Made by a program: the position numbers and the translations under genes. A stretch of DNA of 64,000 nt. It comes from Flavobacteriales bacterium (GTDB taxonomy: Bacteria; Bacteroidota; Bacteroidia; Flavobacteriales_F; PHOS-HE28). Where the stretch lies: assembly GCA_020635695.1 (NCBI GenBank), contig JACJZH010000004.1:310001-374000 (forward strand), written 5' to 3'. The notes under the pieces were generated by a model that did not search any database, was not told the DNA's origin, and saw only the letters and a list, made by a program, of their open reading frames with translations. Shown piece by piece: positions 1 through 6,936 of this stretch (its first letter is position 1; each line of letters starts with the position of its first letter).

Positions 1-476
1 AGCTTGCTGGCGGCATAGGGACTGATGGGCAGCAGTCCCCGTTCGCGCTCCTGCCACGGCACTTCGGGATCTTCCCCATACACGCTGCTGCTGCTGGCCA
101 GCACGAAATGGGGCACGTTCCGTGCGCGGGCCAGTTCCAACATCCGCAGTGTTCCGGTCACGTTCACGGCGTGATACCCCAGGGGGTCCTTGATGCTCGG
201 GCGAACACCGGCCTTGGCGGCGATGTGAACGATGCGATCGATGGGGTCGTCCCCGATCAGGTCCGCCAGTCCTTCATCCAGCACGTCCGCCTCGATCAGG
301 CGGAAGCCTTCCCGGTCCAACGACCTGGCGATGTTCGCCTCCTTGATCGCACGGTCGTAGAACGGATCGAAGTTGTCGATGGCCGTGACGCGCCACCCAC
401 CTTCGTCGAGTAGTCGTTCGATGAGGTGGCTGGCAATGAAGCCCGCGCCACCTGTGATGAGTGCATGCCTGGTCAT
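1..476 (-). CDS. NAD-dependent epimerase/dehydratase (SDR), C-terminus cut off by the window edge
   Basis: This is a nucleotide-sugar epimerase or dehydratase of the extended SDR family. The N-terminus reads MTRHALITGGAGFIASHL, containing the dinucleotide-binding GGAGFIA motif (GxxGxxG with Ala last). The catalytic YxxxK appears as YAASK at the very edge of the window. It resembles UDP-glucuronate/UDP-glucose 4-epimerases, which feed activated sugars into polysaccharide synthesis, but the substrate cannot be read from the fragment. The ATG at 474-476 is followed directly by the Rossmann motif, so the start is secure. It is divergent from the glycosyltransferase starting at 535. The last roughly half of the protein lies outside the window. 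Confidence 0.88.
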   Translation of the reverse strand, partial: MTRHALITGGAGFIASHLIERLLDEGGWRVTAIDNFDPFYDRAIKEANIARSLDREGFRLIEADVLDEGLADLIGDDPIDRIVHIAAKAGVRPSIKDPLGYHAVNVTGTLRMLELARARNVPHFVLASSSSVYGEDPEVPWQERERGLLPISPYAASK

Positions 477-521
477 GCGGAGCGAGCGCGAAAATACGGC
501 CTTTCCCCACCGGTGCCCGGC

Positions 522-529
522 TACCTTTG
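522..529 (+). promoter_or_regulatory. -7 promoter element TACCTTTG just upstream of a start codon
   Basis: TACCTTTG matches the Bacteroidota TAnnTTTG consensus exactly and ends only 5 bases before the ATG at 535. Transcription from it would start at or next to the start codon, giving a leaderless or near-leaderless mRNA. Confidence 0.6.
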
Positions 530-534
530 CGGCC

Positions 535-1815
535 ATGCCGAGGCCGGGCGAAGCGATCCTGGTGGTGAGCCACACCTTTCCGCCCTACCGCGGCATCGGA
601 GGGCGTCGCTGGGCCAAGTTCGCCAAGGCCCTTGCCCGCAAGGGCCACCCTGTTCATGTGATCTGCAGTGCGGGCGGCAGCGACCTGCTGGGCTCGCTGT
701 GGAACGAGGACCGCGCAACGCCGGGTGTCACCGTCCATGAGCTGCCCCAACGCTACCCCACGGTGTTGTTCAAACGCCCGTTGACCGGCCTGTGGGAGAA
801 GCTGGCCTACCGTTTCTGGATGCGCCTGCTGCCAATGCGGGTGAAGGGCAACCATTTCGACAAGGCCGTGCTATGGGAGGAGCAGTTCCAGACGAAGGCC
901 TCCGAACTGATCGAAGCCCATGGCATCCGGAACGTGATCGTGTCCGGTGCGCCCTTCCGCCTCATGGCCCATGCGGTGAAGCTGAAGGAGCGCTTTCCCG
1001 ACCTGCATCTGGTGGCCGACTTCCGCGATCCCTGGACCTGGGGACATGTGTACGGGCATGGTACGTTGGGTGCCGAACGGGAAGCCCACGAGCGCGCGCT
1101 CGAAGCCGCCGTGGCCAGGACCTTCGACAAGCTGATCAGCCCGGCCCCCGCGATCGTGGAGCACCTGCGGCACACCTACGGCGGTGAAGCCTCCCGGTAT
1201 GTCCGGATCCCGCATGCGATCGACCCGGACGAGCTGGGCCAGCCCTCTGGACCGCCCGACGACGGCCTCTTCCGCATGGTCTACGCGGGAAGCCTCTACG
1301 GCGCCGGCGAGGCCGAAGCCTATTTCGAGGCCCTGCTCAAGGCCCTGCAGCGTTCGCGGGAGCTGCACCCGGAGGCCTTCGCGAACTGCCGGGTGGACCT
1401 GTACATCACCGGCCACGACACCGCACGGTACGAGGCCAGGGTCGCGGGCGCGGGCTTGTCGGACACCGTCCGCTTCCACGCGCCCCTACCGGCCCGCGAG
1501 ATCTTCCCCATCCTGGCGCAGGCGGACGTGGTGCCCATCTTCATCCCCAGCGGAAACAAGGACTTCCTGGGCACCAAGTTCACCGAGCTGTTCTTCCTCC
1601 GGCGTCCGGTGCTGCACATCGGTGTACCCGGACTGGTCTCACGCACCATCACGGAGAACCGGCTCGGAGCCAGTGTCCAGGTGATTGAATTGGGATCGCT
1701 GCTTCCCCGGTTGATCGCCCGGAAGGTGGTGCTGGATGTGGATCCGTCCTACGACCTCACCCCGCACCTGCTGGACCACATCACCGACCGGCTGCTTCAG
1801 GAAGTGATGGTCTGA
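535..1815 (+). CDS. Glycosyltransferase (GT4-like)
   Basis: The 426-aa protein starts MPRPGEAILVVSHTFPPY and continues with GIGGRRWAKFAKAL, the usual N-terminal donor-site loop of GT-B glycosyltransferases. The mid-region YAGSLYGAGEAEAYFEALL begins the C-terminal Rossmann domain, and NKDFLGTKFTELF resembles the late nucleotide-sugar contact region. The frame is open further upstream (to 373), but homology-like sequence begins at 535 and a perfect -7 element lies directly before it. It probably builds the surface polysaccharide. It is the only plus-strand gene in the first 21 kb, and its 3' end overlaps the convergent next gene by 19 bases. Sugar specificity is unknown. Confidence 0.8.
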   Translation: MPRPGEAILVVSHTFPPYRGIGGRRWAKFAKALARKGHPVHVICSAGGSDLLGSLWNEDRATPGVTVHELPQRYPTVLFKRPLTGLWEKLAYRFWMRLLPMRVKGNHFDKAVLWEEQFQTKASELIEAHGIRNVIVSGAPFRLMAHAVKLKERFPDLHLVADFRDPWTWGHVYGHGTLGAEREAHERALEAAVARTFDKLISPAPAIVEHLRHTYGGEASRYVRIPHAIDPDELGQPSGPPDDGLFRMVYAGSLYGAGEAEAYFEALLKALQRSRELHPEAFANCRVDLYITGHDTARYEARVAGAGLSDTVRFHAPLPAREIFPILAQADVVPIFIPSGNKDFLGTKFTELFFLRRPVLHIGVPGLVSRTITENRLGASVQVIELGSLLPRLIARKVVLDVDPSYDLTPHLLDHITDRLLQEVMV

Positions 1816-2921
1816 GCCACGCGCCGGAACAGGGCCAGGAACTCCTGCGTCACGGCCGGCCAGCTGAAGCGCTGCTCCACGCGTTCGCGAGAGAACGCAC
1901 CCATTTTCGCATGCACCTCCGATCCCCGTTCCGTGAAGGACAGGATGGCGTCGTACAGGGCGTCCGCATCCCCCGGTGGAAGCAAGTATCCGTTGCGCGG
2001 ATCGACGAGTTCAGCGGTGGCGCCCACGTCGCTGACCAGGATAGGCTTCGCCCTCGCCATGGCCTCCAGCACCACGGTGGGCATGCCCTCGAAGCGGGTG
2101 GGAAGGACGAAGGCGTCGCAGTTCCGGTAAAGGCGGTCCAGCTCCTCGTCGTCCACGCGGCCCAACAGCTCCACGTTCGTTGGAAGGCCCTTCGCCTGGT
2201 AGTCCTTCAGGAGGGGACCGTCACCGGCCAGCTGGAAGCGCACCCGATCTCCCTTCCCTTCCCGCACAAGGCGCTCCGCCACGGTCATCAGCACGTCGAG
2301 GCCTTTGTTGAAGGCGAAGCGGCCGACGAAGAGCAGCGTCCATGTTGGGTGTTGAACGTTGGAGGTTGGAGGTTGGAGGTTGGGCAGGTCCACGGCATTG
2401 GGGAGCACCACCACTTCGCAGTCCGATCCTGCCACCTGTTCCCGAAGGATGTCCGTGAGCTTCCCACCCAGGCTGACGGCCACGCGGCTCCGGCGCAGGA
2501 TGGAACGCAACGCCCGGCGGAAGGGCCAGCCCAGCAAGCGCTCCTTCCGTGTGAGCATCTGGAACATCTCCAGCCCGTGCGGGTGCACGATCAGCCGGTC
2601 GCTGAAGCGCTCGATGCCGTCCCACACACAGAAGCCCTGCGAGAGGACCACGTCCGGCTTGAGGCGGTCCAGTTCCGTGGCGACCCGCGTGCTGTAGCGC
2701 TTCAGCTCGCGCAGGTAGAATTTGTCGGTGTCGATGTCAGTCACCTGCACCTCTCGGATCCCAAGAGCCGGGTCGAAAATGGGCGGAGGGTGCGGATGGA
2801 GCACCGTCAGCTCCACCTCCCCCGTGCGCGCCAGGTGCTCCGCCAGCAACCTGGAATGCCGCTGCATGCCGCCCATGGCCTGGGGGAAGACACCGTCGGT
2901 GCAGAGGGCGATGTGCATCAT
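1797..2921 (-). CDS. Glycosyltransferase family 4 with a repeat-derived internal segment
   Basis: A GT4 enzyme of about 374 aa. The N-terminus MMHIALCTDGVFPQAMGGMQ has the typical GGMQRH acceptor-side loop. LLFVGRFAFNKGLDVLM starts the donor domain. FEGMPTVVLEAMARAKPILV is the classic E-x7-E motif. Between LPNAVDLP and TLLFVGRF the protein carries about 14 residues (LQPPTSNVQHPT region) encoded by six tandem 7-base units (2344-2385). This tract sits in the linker between the two GT-B lobes, where an insertion would be tolerated. The start is ATG at 2921 or 2918; further upstream the DNA is pure heptad repeat. Confidence 0.85.
   Translation of the reverse strand: MMHIALCTDGVFPQAMGGMQRHSRLLAEHLARTGEVELTVLHPHPPPIFDPALGIREVQVTDIDTDKFYLRELKRYSTRVATELDRLKPDVVLSQGFCVWDGIERFSDRLIVHPHGLEMFQMLTRKERLLGWPFRRALRSILRRSRVAVSLGGKLTDILREQVAGSDCEVVVLPNAVDLPNLQPPTSNVQHPTWTLLFVGRFAFNKGLDVLMTVAERLVREGKGDRVRFQLAGDGPLLKDYQAKGLPTNVELLGRVDDEELDRLYRNCDAFVLPTRFEGMPTVVLEAMARAKPILVSDVGATAELVDPRNGYLLPPGDADALYDAILSFTERGSEVHAKMGAFSRERVEQRFSWPAVTQEFLALFRRVAQTITS
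2344..2385 (-). repeat. Six tandem heptads inside a coding sequence
   Basis: On the plus strand the units are gttgggt, gttgaac, gttggag three times, then gttgggc. The tract is 42 bases, exactly 14 codons, so it keeps the glycosyltransferase frame open. Confidence 0.85.
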
Positions 2922-2922
2922 C

Positions 2923-3032
2923 CAAGGGTCAAGTAACAAGTGTCAAGTGACAAGTAACAAGCAACTCCTGAACACCCAGGACACGGTTGACACTTGACCC
3001 TTGGCACTTGGCACTTGTCACTTGTCACTTGT
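2923..3032. repeat. Intergenic inverted array of heptads (6 + 6 units)
   Basis: Six units of the type caagtgt/caagtaa (2923-2964) are followed by a 26-base spacer and then six units of the type cacttgt/cacttgg (2991-3032). The second block is essentially the reverse complement of the first, so the transcript can fold into a long imperfect hairpin. The array fills the whole gap between two minus-strand genes. The stop codon of the upstream gene (3025-3027) lies inside it. Confidence 0.85.
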
Positions 3033-3951
3033 GTCGTTCCTCCTTCAGCAGCGTGGCCACGCCTTCATCGATGCCCCACTTCGGCTCCCAGCCGGTGACG
3101 CGCTTCAGCTTGCTGACGTCGGCGAGCAGGTGCATGCGCTCCACCTTGCGCACGCGGGCCGGGTCCACCTCGATGGTGAGCGGTTCGCCCAGCTGGCGTT
3201 CGAAGGCGTCGACGATCTCGCGCACGCTGTACTCGATGCCGCGGCCGATGTTGAACACCTCGAAACCGGTGAGCCCCTTGCCCAGCAGCAGCGCCATGGC
3301 CCGGCTCATGTCCTCGGTGTGGATGAAGTCGCGCTTGGGGTCCAGGTTGCCGAGCTGAAGCGTGCGCTTCCCGGACAGCACCTGCTGCTGCACCTCGGGG
3401 ATCAGGTGCGGGTTGGTCTCGTTGGGACCGAAGGCGTTGAAGAAGCGGCCCACGATGGTGGGCACGCCGGCGCGCAGGTGGAACTCGCTGGCCAGGCGCT
3501 CGGTGGCCAGCTTGGTGATTCCGTAGATGTCGAGCGGTCCGGTGGGATGGTCCTCGCGCACGGCCCCGTCCGCGATCGGGTACACGGCGGCGGTGCTGGC
3601 CACGAACACCTGTTCCGCGTCCACGCAGGCGTCCAGCACGTTGATCGTGCCGTTGATGTTGATGTCGGCCGCCTCGACCGGGTGCTGGTTGCAGTAGGGG
3701 ATGAAGTGGATGGCGGCCAGGTGCAGCACCCACTGCGGATCCACCCGGGCGATGGCCTGCTGCGTGGCGGCGCGATCCCGGATGTCCACCTTCAGGAAAT
3801 GGGCATCGTCCACGCCGGCCAGTTCGCGCCGGCCGAAGCTGAGGTCGTCCAGCACGTACACCTCGTGCCCCAACTCCTGCAGGTGCCTGCTGAGCGCCGA
3901 GCCGATGAAGCCCGCGCCGCCGGTGATGAGGACCTTCTTCTTGTCACTCAT
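3025..3951 (-). CDS. NAD-dependent epimerase/dehydratase (SDR, UDP-sugar epimerase-like)
   Basis: A 308-aa extended SDR. GGAGFIG is at residues 11-17, an acidic residue ends strand 2 (YVLDDLSFG), and the active site is the Ser-Thr region (STAAVYP) plus YGITK. It probably interconverts or oxidises a UDP-sugar for the surrounding glycosyltransferases; the exact substrate is unclear. The ATG at 3951 overlaps the stop of the preceding small gene as ATGAGTGA, which supports this start over the ATG at 3966. The gene ends inside the heptad array. Confidence 0.88.
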   Translation of the reverse strand: MSDKKKVLITGGAGFIGSALSRHLQELGHEVYVLDDLSFGRRELAGVDDAHFLKVDIRDRAATQQAIARVDPQWVLHLAAIHFIPYCNQHPVEAADININGTINVLDACVDAEQVFVASTAAVYPIADGAVREDHPTGPLDIYGITKLATERLASEFHLRAGVPTIVGRFFNAFGPNETNPHLIPEVQQQVLSGKRTLQLGNLDPKRDFIHTEDMSRAMALLLGKGLTGFEVFNIGRGIEYSVREIVDAFERQLGEPLTIEVDPARVRKVERMHLLADVSKLKRVTGWEPKWGIDEGVATLLKEERHK

Positions 3952-4222
3952 TGGTACCAGAGCCATTCATGACCACCTTAAGGAAGAACGACGCCAACAT
4001 CACTAGGAACGAGATCCGCTGAATCCACATCCATGGTCTCATGGCTTTGTCCTTGATCGGGTCTGATGACCGGATGGGAAAGAGCCACCGTTGCTCGAGC
4101 CGGCCAGTCTGTACAACACTGAAGTAGGTGAACATCAATTGAAAACTGGAGATCGCGAAGGAAGCCGCGCTGGCGTAGAACAGATAGCTAAAAATCTTGA
4201 TCATGACCAGGAACTGGACCAC
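3944..4222 (-). CDS. Small membrane protein, function unknown
   Basis: I do not recognise this 92-aa protein. It has two hydrophobic segments: one near the N-terminus (IFSYLFYASAASFAISSFQL) and one near the C-terminus (ISFLVMLASFFLKVV), separated by a basic stretch with RSSDPIKDKAMRPWMW. Start may be 4222 or the internal Met at 4204. Base composition is less GC-rich than its neighbours. Its stop overlaps the start of the downstream epimerase by 8 bases, so the two are likely translated together. The overlap and the membrane topology argue that the gene is real. Confidence 0.6.
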   Translation of the reverse strand: MVQFLVMIKIFSYLFYASAASFAISSFQLMFTYFSVVQTGRLEQRWLFPIRSSDPIKDKAMRPWMWIQRISFLVMLASFFLKVVMNGSGTNE

Positions 4223-4254
4223 CCTCTTCGGTCCGCGAAAGTAGGGCTCTCCGC

Positions 4255-5391
4255 TCAGGCCCCCAGTTCCCCGAGCAGCCGCGCATAGGCCTCCCGGTGC
4301 GCCTCTTTGGTGAAGCGTTCCTTCGCAAACGCCATCAGTCGCGCCCGTTCGGTCTCCAGCGGCCGCGCCAGGGGACCCACCTCATCGCCTCGCACCACCA
4401 AGCCCAAGCCTTCCTCCTTCACCAGCGCACTGAAGTCGCCCAGGCCTTCGGAGATGATCACCGGCAGGCCGGCGCTGAGGTACTCGGCGAACTTGGTGGG
4501 GCTGGCCACCCGGTTGGTGATGGTGTCCTCGCGCACCAGGATGCCGTGGTCGCAGGCACGGAGCGTGCGCTGCACGTCGGCGGGATCCAGCCACTTCGCC
4601 TGCACCCGGCCCGGGAAGCGCTCCATCAGCTTCCGGTTGTTGGCGTCCTCCTTGGACAGGAAGAGCACCTTCACCTCCGGCTGGCGGTCGAGGATGCCGG
4701 AAAGCAGCCCCTCCAGCAGGCCGAAGCTCTGCCAGCCCGCCGTGCTGCCGGAATAGACCAGCACCAGATCGTCCGGCGCATACCCGAGCTCCCTGCGCGT
4801 GGCCTCGCGGTCGTCACCAGTACCGAAGCGGAAGTCGTTCCCCAGGGTGCAGGGGATCACCACGTGCGCATCGTCCGTGTAGCCGTACCGTTCGCGCCAA
4901 TGGTCCACCAACGCCTGGCTCACCGCGATGCGGAGGTCGCTCTTCAACACCGCCTCCTGCTCCAGTGGTCGCACCTGGGCGATCAGCGCCTCGTCATCGA
5001 TGATGCGGTACTCCTCCCACTCGGCGGCGTAGGCCCCGCGGCCGTCGAAACAGACCTTCCGGACCACCCCACGATCCCGCATCCGCACAGCCATGGCCGT
5101 GGCGAAGGGCCCCCGGCAGATGATGCCGGTGGGTCGAAGGCCGGACGCCGCCATGGCCAGGATGCCCGTGTTCCAGCGCCAGCGCTTCATCTGCGGAACC
5201 ATGGGCAGCACCATGGCCTTGGGGTCGCGGGCCTTGATGCGCCGTTTGGTCTCCCGGAACCGCCGTGCGCTCACCAACGCGACCAGCCTCACCTCCTCCC
5301 CGCCCAAGGAGTTCAGGTAGGCGACCACATCGCACACCTGGCTCCAGTACACGCCGCTGGGCTGGTCGTTGTAGGTGAGGTAGAGGATCAT
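4255..5391 (-). CDS. Glycosyltransferase (GT4-like)
   Basis: A 378-aa GT-B glycosyltransferase. The start MILYLTYNDQPSGVYWSQV carries the N-terminal substrate loop. LVYSGSTAGWQSFGLLEGLL begins the nucleotide-sugar domain, and SPTKFAEYLSAGLPVIIS is the E-containing donor motif. The frame is open for 67 codons further upstream, but that part lacks glycosyltransferase character. The ATG at 5391 has an AGGAGG eight bases upstream, one of the few clear Shine-Dalgarno-like sites here. Donor and acceptor are unknown. Confidence 0.8.
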   Translation of the reverse strand: MILYLTYNDQPSGVYWSQVCDVVAYLNSLGGEEVRLVALVSARRFRETKRRIKARDPKAMVLPMVPQMKRWRWNTGILAMAASGLRPTGIICRGPFATAMAVRMRDRGVVRKVCFDGRGAYAAEWEEYRIIDDEALIAQVRPLEQEAVLKSDLRIAVSQALVDHWRERYGYTDDAHVVIPCTLGNDFRFGTGDDREATRRELGYAPDDLVLVYSGSTAGWQSFGLLEGLLSGILDRQPEVKVLFLSKEDANNRKLMERFPGRVQAKWLDPADVQRTLRACDHGILVREDTITNRVASPTKFAEYLSAGLPVIISEGLGDFSALVKEEGLGLVVRGDEVGPLARPLETERARLMAFAKERFTKEAHREAYARLLGELGA

Positions 5392-5625
5392 GGATCCGGC
5401 CTCCTGGCGGAGGAGCACAAAGGTCGCCTTCTTCGGATCGCCCGGGGCCTTCAGGGCGACACCAAGGAACCTCCCCAGGACAGGTCGCTCAAGAGTTGGC
5501 GCGGCCATCCTGTGGAAGCACACCAGCAGGGGACCTTGGGAACCTGCCCACGGCACGGAGAGGCGGGAGGCGACCGCTGTGCCAGCGACCACCCCCCCGC
5601 CTATGACCGGCCTCCCCGGAGCAGC

Positions 5626-6237
5626 CTATGGTCTTCCTTCCAGCGTGTAGCCGATGTGGAACGTGGCGAACGCCGCCACCGGCCCCACCGTGTACTGGAG
5701 GTCCCCGAGCTGGTCATCCCCGGCGATCAGGGTCGTGTATCCCAGACCAGCCCAGGCCTTCAGGTATACCGGCACGGAAAAGGGACGAATGGAATACCCT
5801 CCATACCCCATCACGAGCAGATCGGTATGCTCCGCTGCACCAGGCAGGGCATCGTTGCCGAGTTGATAGCGTTGTACTCCGACCTGGGCACCCAGAAGGA
5901 AGCCCCTGTTCACCTCACGGAAGTGGTGCTCTGCAAAGATCCCGGCCCCGAGGTCGAGCCGCACGTCCCATCCTTGGTCCCGGTTGTCGGCCTTGAGGTC
6001 CACCATCATGGAAGGCAGGTCCATGGCGTACACCCCGGCCCCCACCAGGAGCCGATCGCAGGACGCCGGTTTCATACGCAGATGGGCCGACCACCCATCG
6101 AACGCGAAGGTGGCCGGGTCCACTTCGATGGACCATGATGTGGTCGGAGAGCCTTCCATCCGGTCCTGCGCCCGCGAAGGGCCGGGGATGGCCAGGAGCA
6201 GCAGAAGCACAAGGCTTGCTACCCACCTATTATCAAT
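5626..6237 (-). CDS. Secreted or outer-membrane beta-barrel-like protein, probable non-AUG start
   Basis: About 203 aa from the proposed start. A typical signal peptide (RWVASLVLLLLLAIPGPSRA, then Q) is followed by a beta-rich body with alternating motifs such as LLVGAGVYAMDL, RLDLGAGIFAEHHF and GFLLGAQVGVQRYQL. It ends with the barrel-like FHIGYTLEG. No ATG, GTG or TTG lies in frame close to the signal peptide; ATT at 6235-6237 sits exactly where a start is expected. The nearest in-frame ATGs (about 6352 and 6387) would add 38-50 residues encoded by repetitive and AT-rich DNA that looks non-coding. It follows the Rrf2 regulator and may be its target. Function is unknown. Confidence 0.55.
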   Translation of the reverse strand: MDNRWVASLVLLLLLAIPGPSRAQDRMEGSPTTSWSIEVDPATFAFDGWSAHLRMKPASCDRLLVGAGVYAMDLPSMMVDLKADNRDQGWDVRLDLGAGIFAEHHFREVNRGFLLGAQVGVQRYQLGNDALPGAAEHTDLLVMGYGGYSIRPFSVPVYLKAWAGLGYTTLIAGDDQLGDLQYTVGPVAAFATFHIGYTLEGRP

Positions 6238-6243
6238 ATTTGT

Positions 6244-6256
6244 TATACGTCGTATA
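6244..6256. promoter_or_regulatory. Perfect 13-bp palindrome in an AT-rich gap (possible operator)
   Basis: tatacg-t-cgtata is a perfect palindrome within the only strongly AT-rich patch of the area. It lies 7 bases upstream of the proposed start of the barrel-like gene. The 8-mer GTATAACA (minus strand) occurs here and again upstream of the adjacent Rrf2 gene (near 6875), as expected if one regulator binds both. This is inference from sequence only. Confidence 0.4.
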
Positions 6257-6333
6257 TCTTGTTTGGTCCAAAAAAAGGGACCCTTCGGCTCGATCAGGTC
6301 CGGGGAACCGGCCGATCCTCTCCCATGGGAGCG

Positions 6334-6379
6334 TGTGTTCGCTGTGTTCATCCTGTGTTCGTGTTGGTGTTGCTGTGGT
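6334..6379. repeat. Short degenerate TGTGTTC repeat
   Basis: Three copies of tgtgttc start at 6334, 6343 and 6354 and run into gtgttggtgttgctgtgg. The tract lies between the Rrf2 gene and the barrel-like gene and is unlikely to encode a genuine N-terminus. Confidence 0.5.
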
Positions 6380-6394
6380 TGATCCATGAGTTCT

Positions 6395-6847
6395 TCAGTT
6401 GGTGATGGTCCGGGCATTGGCCCGATCCATGTGTTGCAGGATATCGGCGAAACTGGTCCTCGCCAGTTCCGATCGCATGCTTGCCTCGGTGCTGGCGAAC
6501 AGGTCAGCGACGCACGCCTGGGCGCGATCGGGACGTTCCCCTTTGACGGCGATGTCGAAGCCTGACTGGAACAGGGGTTTGCCTTTCTCCACGGCATCGA
6601 ACACGTCCAGTACGGTGATGGCCGCCGGGTCCTTCATGCCGCGTACACCACCATGCTTTCCCTCCTTGGTCTCAATGATGCCCTGTGCGGCCAGGCCTTG
6701 GAGGATCTTGACCAGGGTGGGCTTGGGGATGTTGAGCACCTTGGCGATGCTGGCCGTGGACAGGAATTCATACTGGCCCTGCCGGATCTTGTCGGAGATG
6801 AAGACCACTACGAGGATCGCCTTGGAGAAAGAGAGCGAGTAGCTCAT
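6395..6847 (-). CDS. Rrf2-family transcriptional regulator, Fe-S ligands missing
   Basis: A 150-aa Rrf2-type regulator with an N-terminal winged helix (STASIAKVLNIPKPTLVKIL) and the wing EGKHGGVRGMKDPAAITVLDV that is diagnostic of the family. Fe-S-binding members such as IscR and NsrR carry three Cys after the dimerisation helix. Here only one Cys is visible (QACVADLF), so a cluster is unlikely and another signal must be sensed, if any. The start MSYSLSFSKAILVV is standard for the family. The upstream region is AT-rich and shares GTATAACA with the gap ahead of the downstream barrel-like gene, which suggests autoregulation plus control of that gene. Confidence 0.85.
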   Translation of the reverse strand: MSYSLSFSKAILVVVFISDKIRQGQYEFLSTASIAKVLNIPKPTLVKILQGLAAQGIIETKEGKHGGVRGMKDPAAITVLDVFDAVEKGKPLFQSGFDIAVKGERPDRAQACVADLFASTEASMRSELARTSFADILQHMDRANARTITN

Positions 6848-6936
6848 CTACATATTCTTACTATTTCGTTTGCAATGTTATACAAAAACCTCGTCCCATG
6901 CAAATGGCGATGCGATCGGACACCCCGGGAGGTGGA

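Noticed and set aside
2923..3032. CRISPR-like array
   Set aside because: Units are 7 bases long and contiguous, with no spacers, no 25-40 base repeats and no cas genes.
5392..5625. Extended N-terminus of the glycosyltransferase at 4255 or a separate small gene
   Set aside because: The open frame has no family character, no -7 element and no plausible start; I see nothing else in this gap.
6238..6597. N-terminal extension of the barrel-like protein up to 6597 or 6387
   Set aside because: It would read through the Rrf2 coding region or a TGTGTTC repeat and an AT-rich palindrome, and would bury the signal peptide some 50-120 residues inside the protein.
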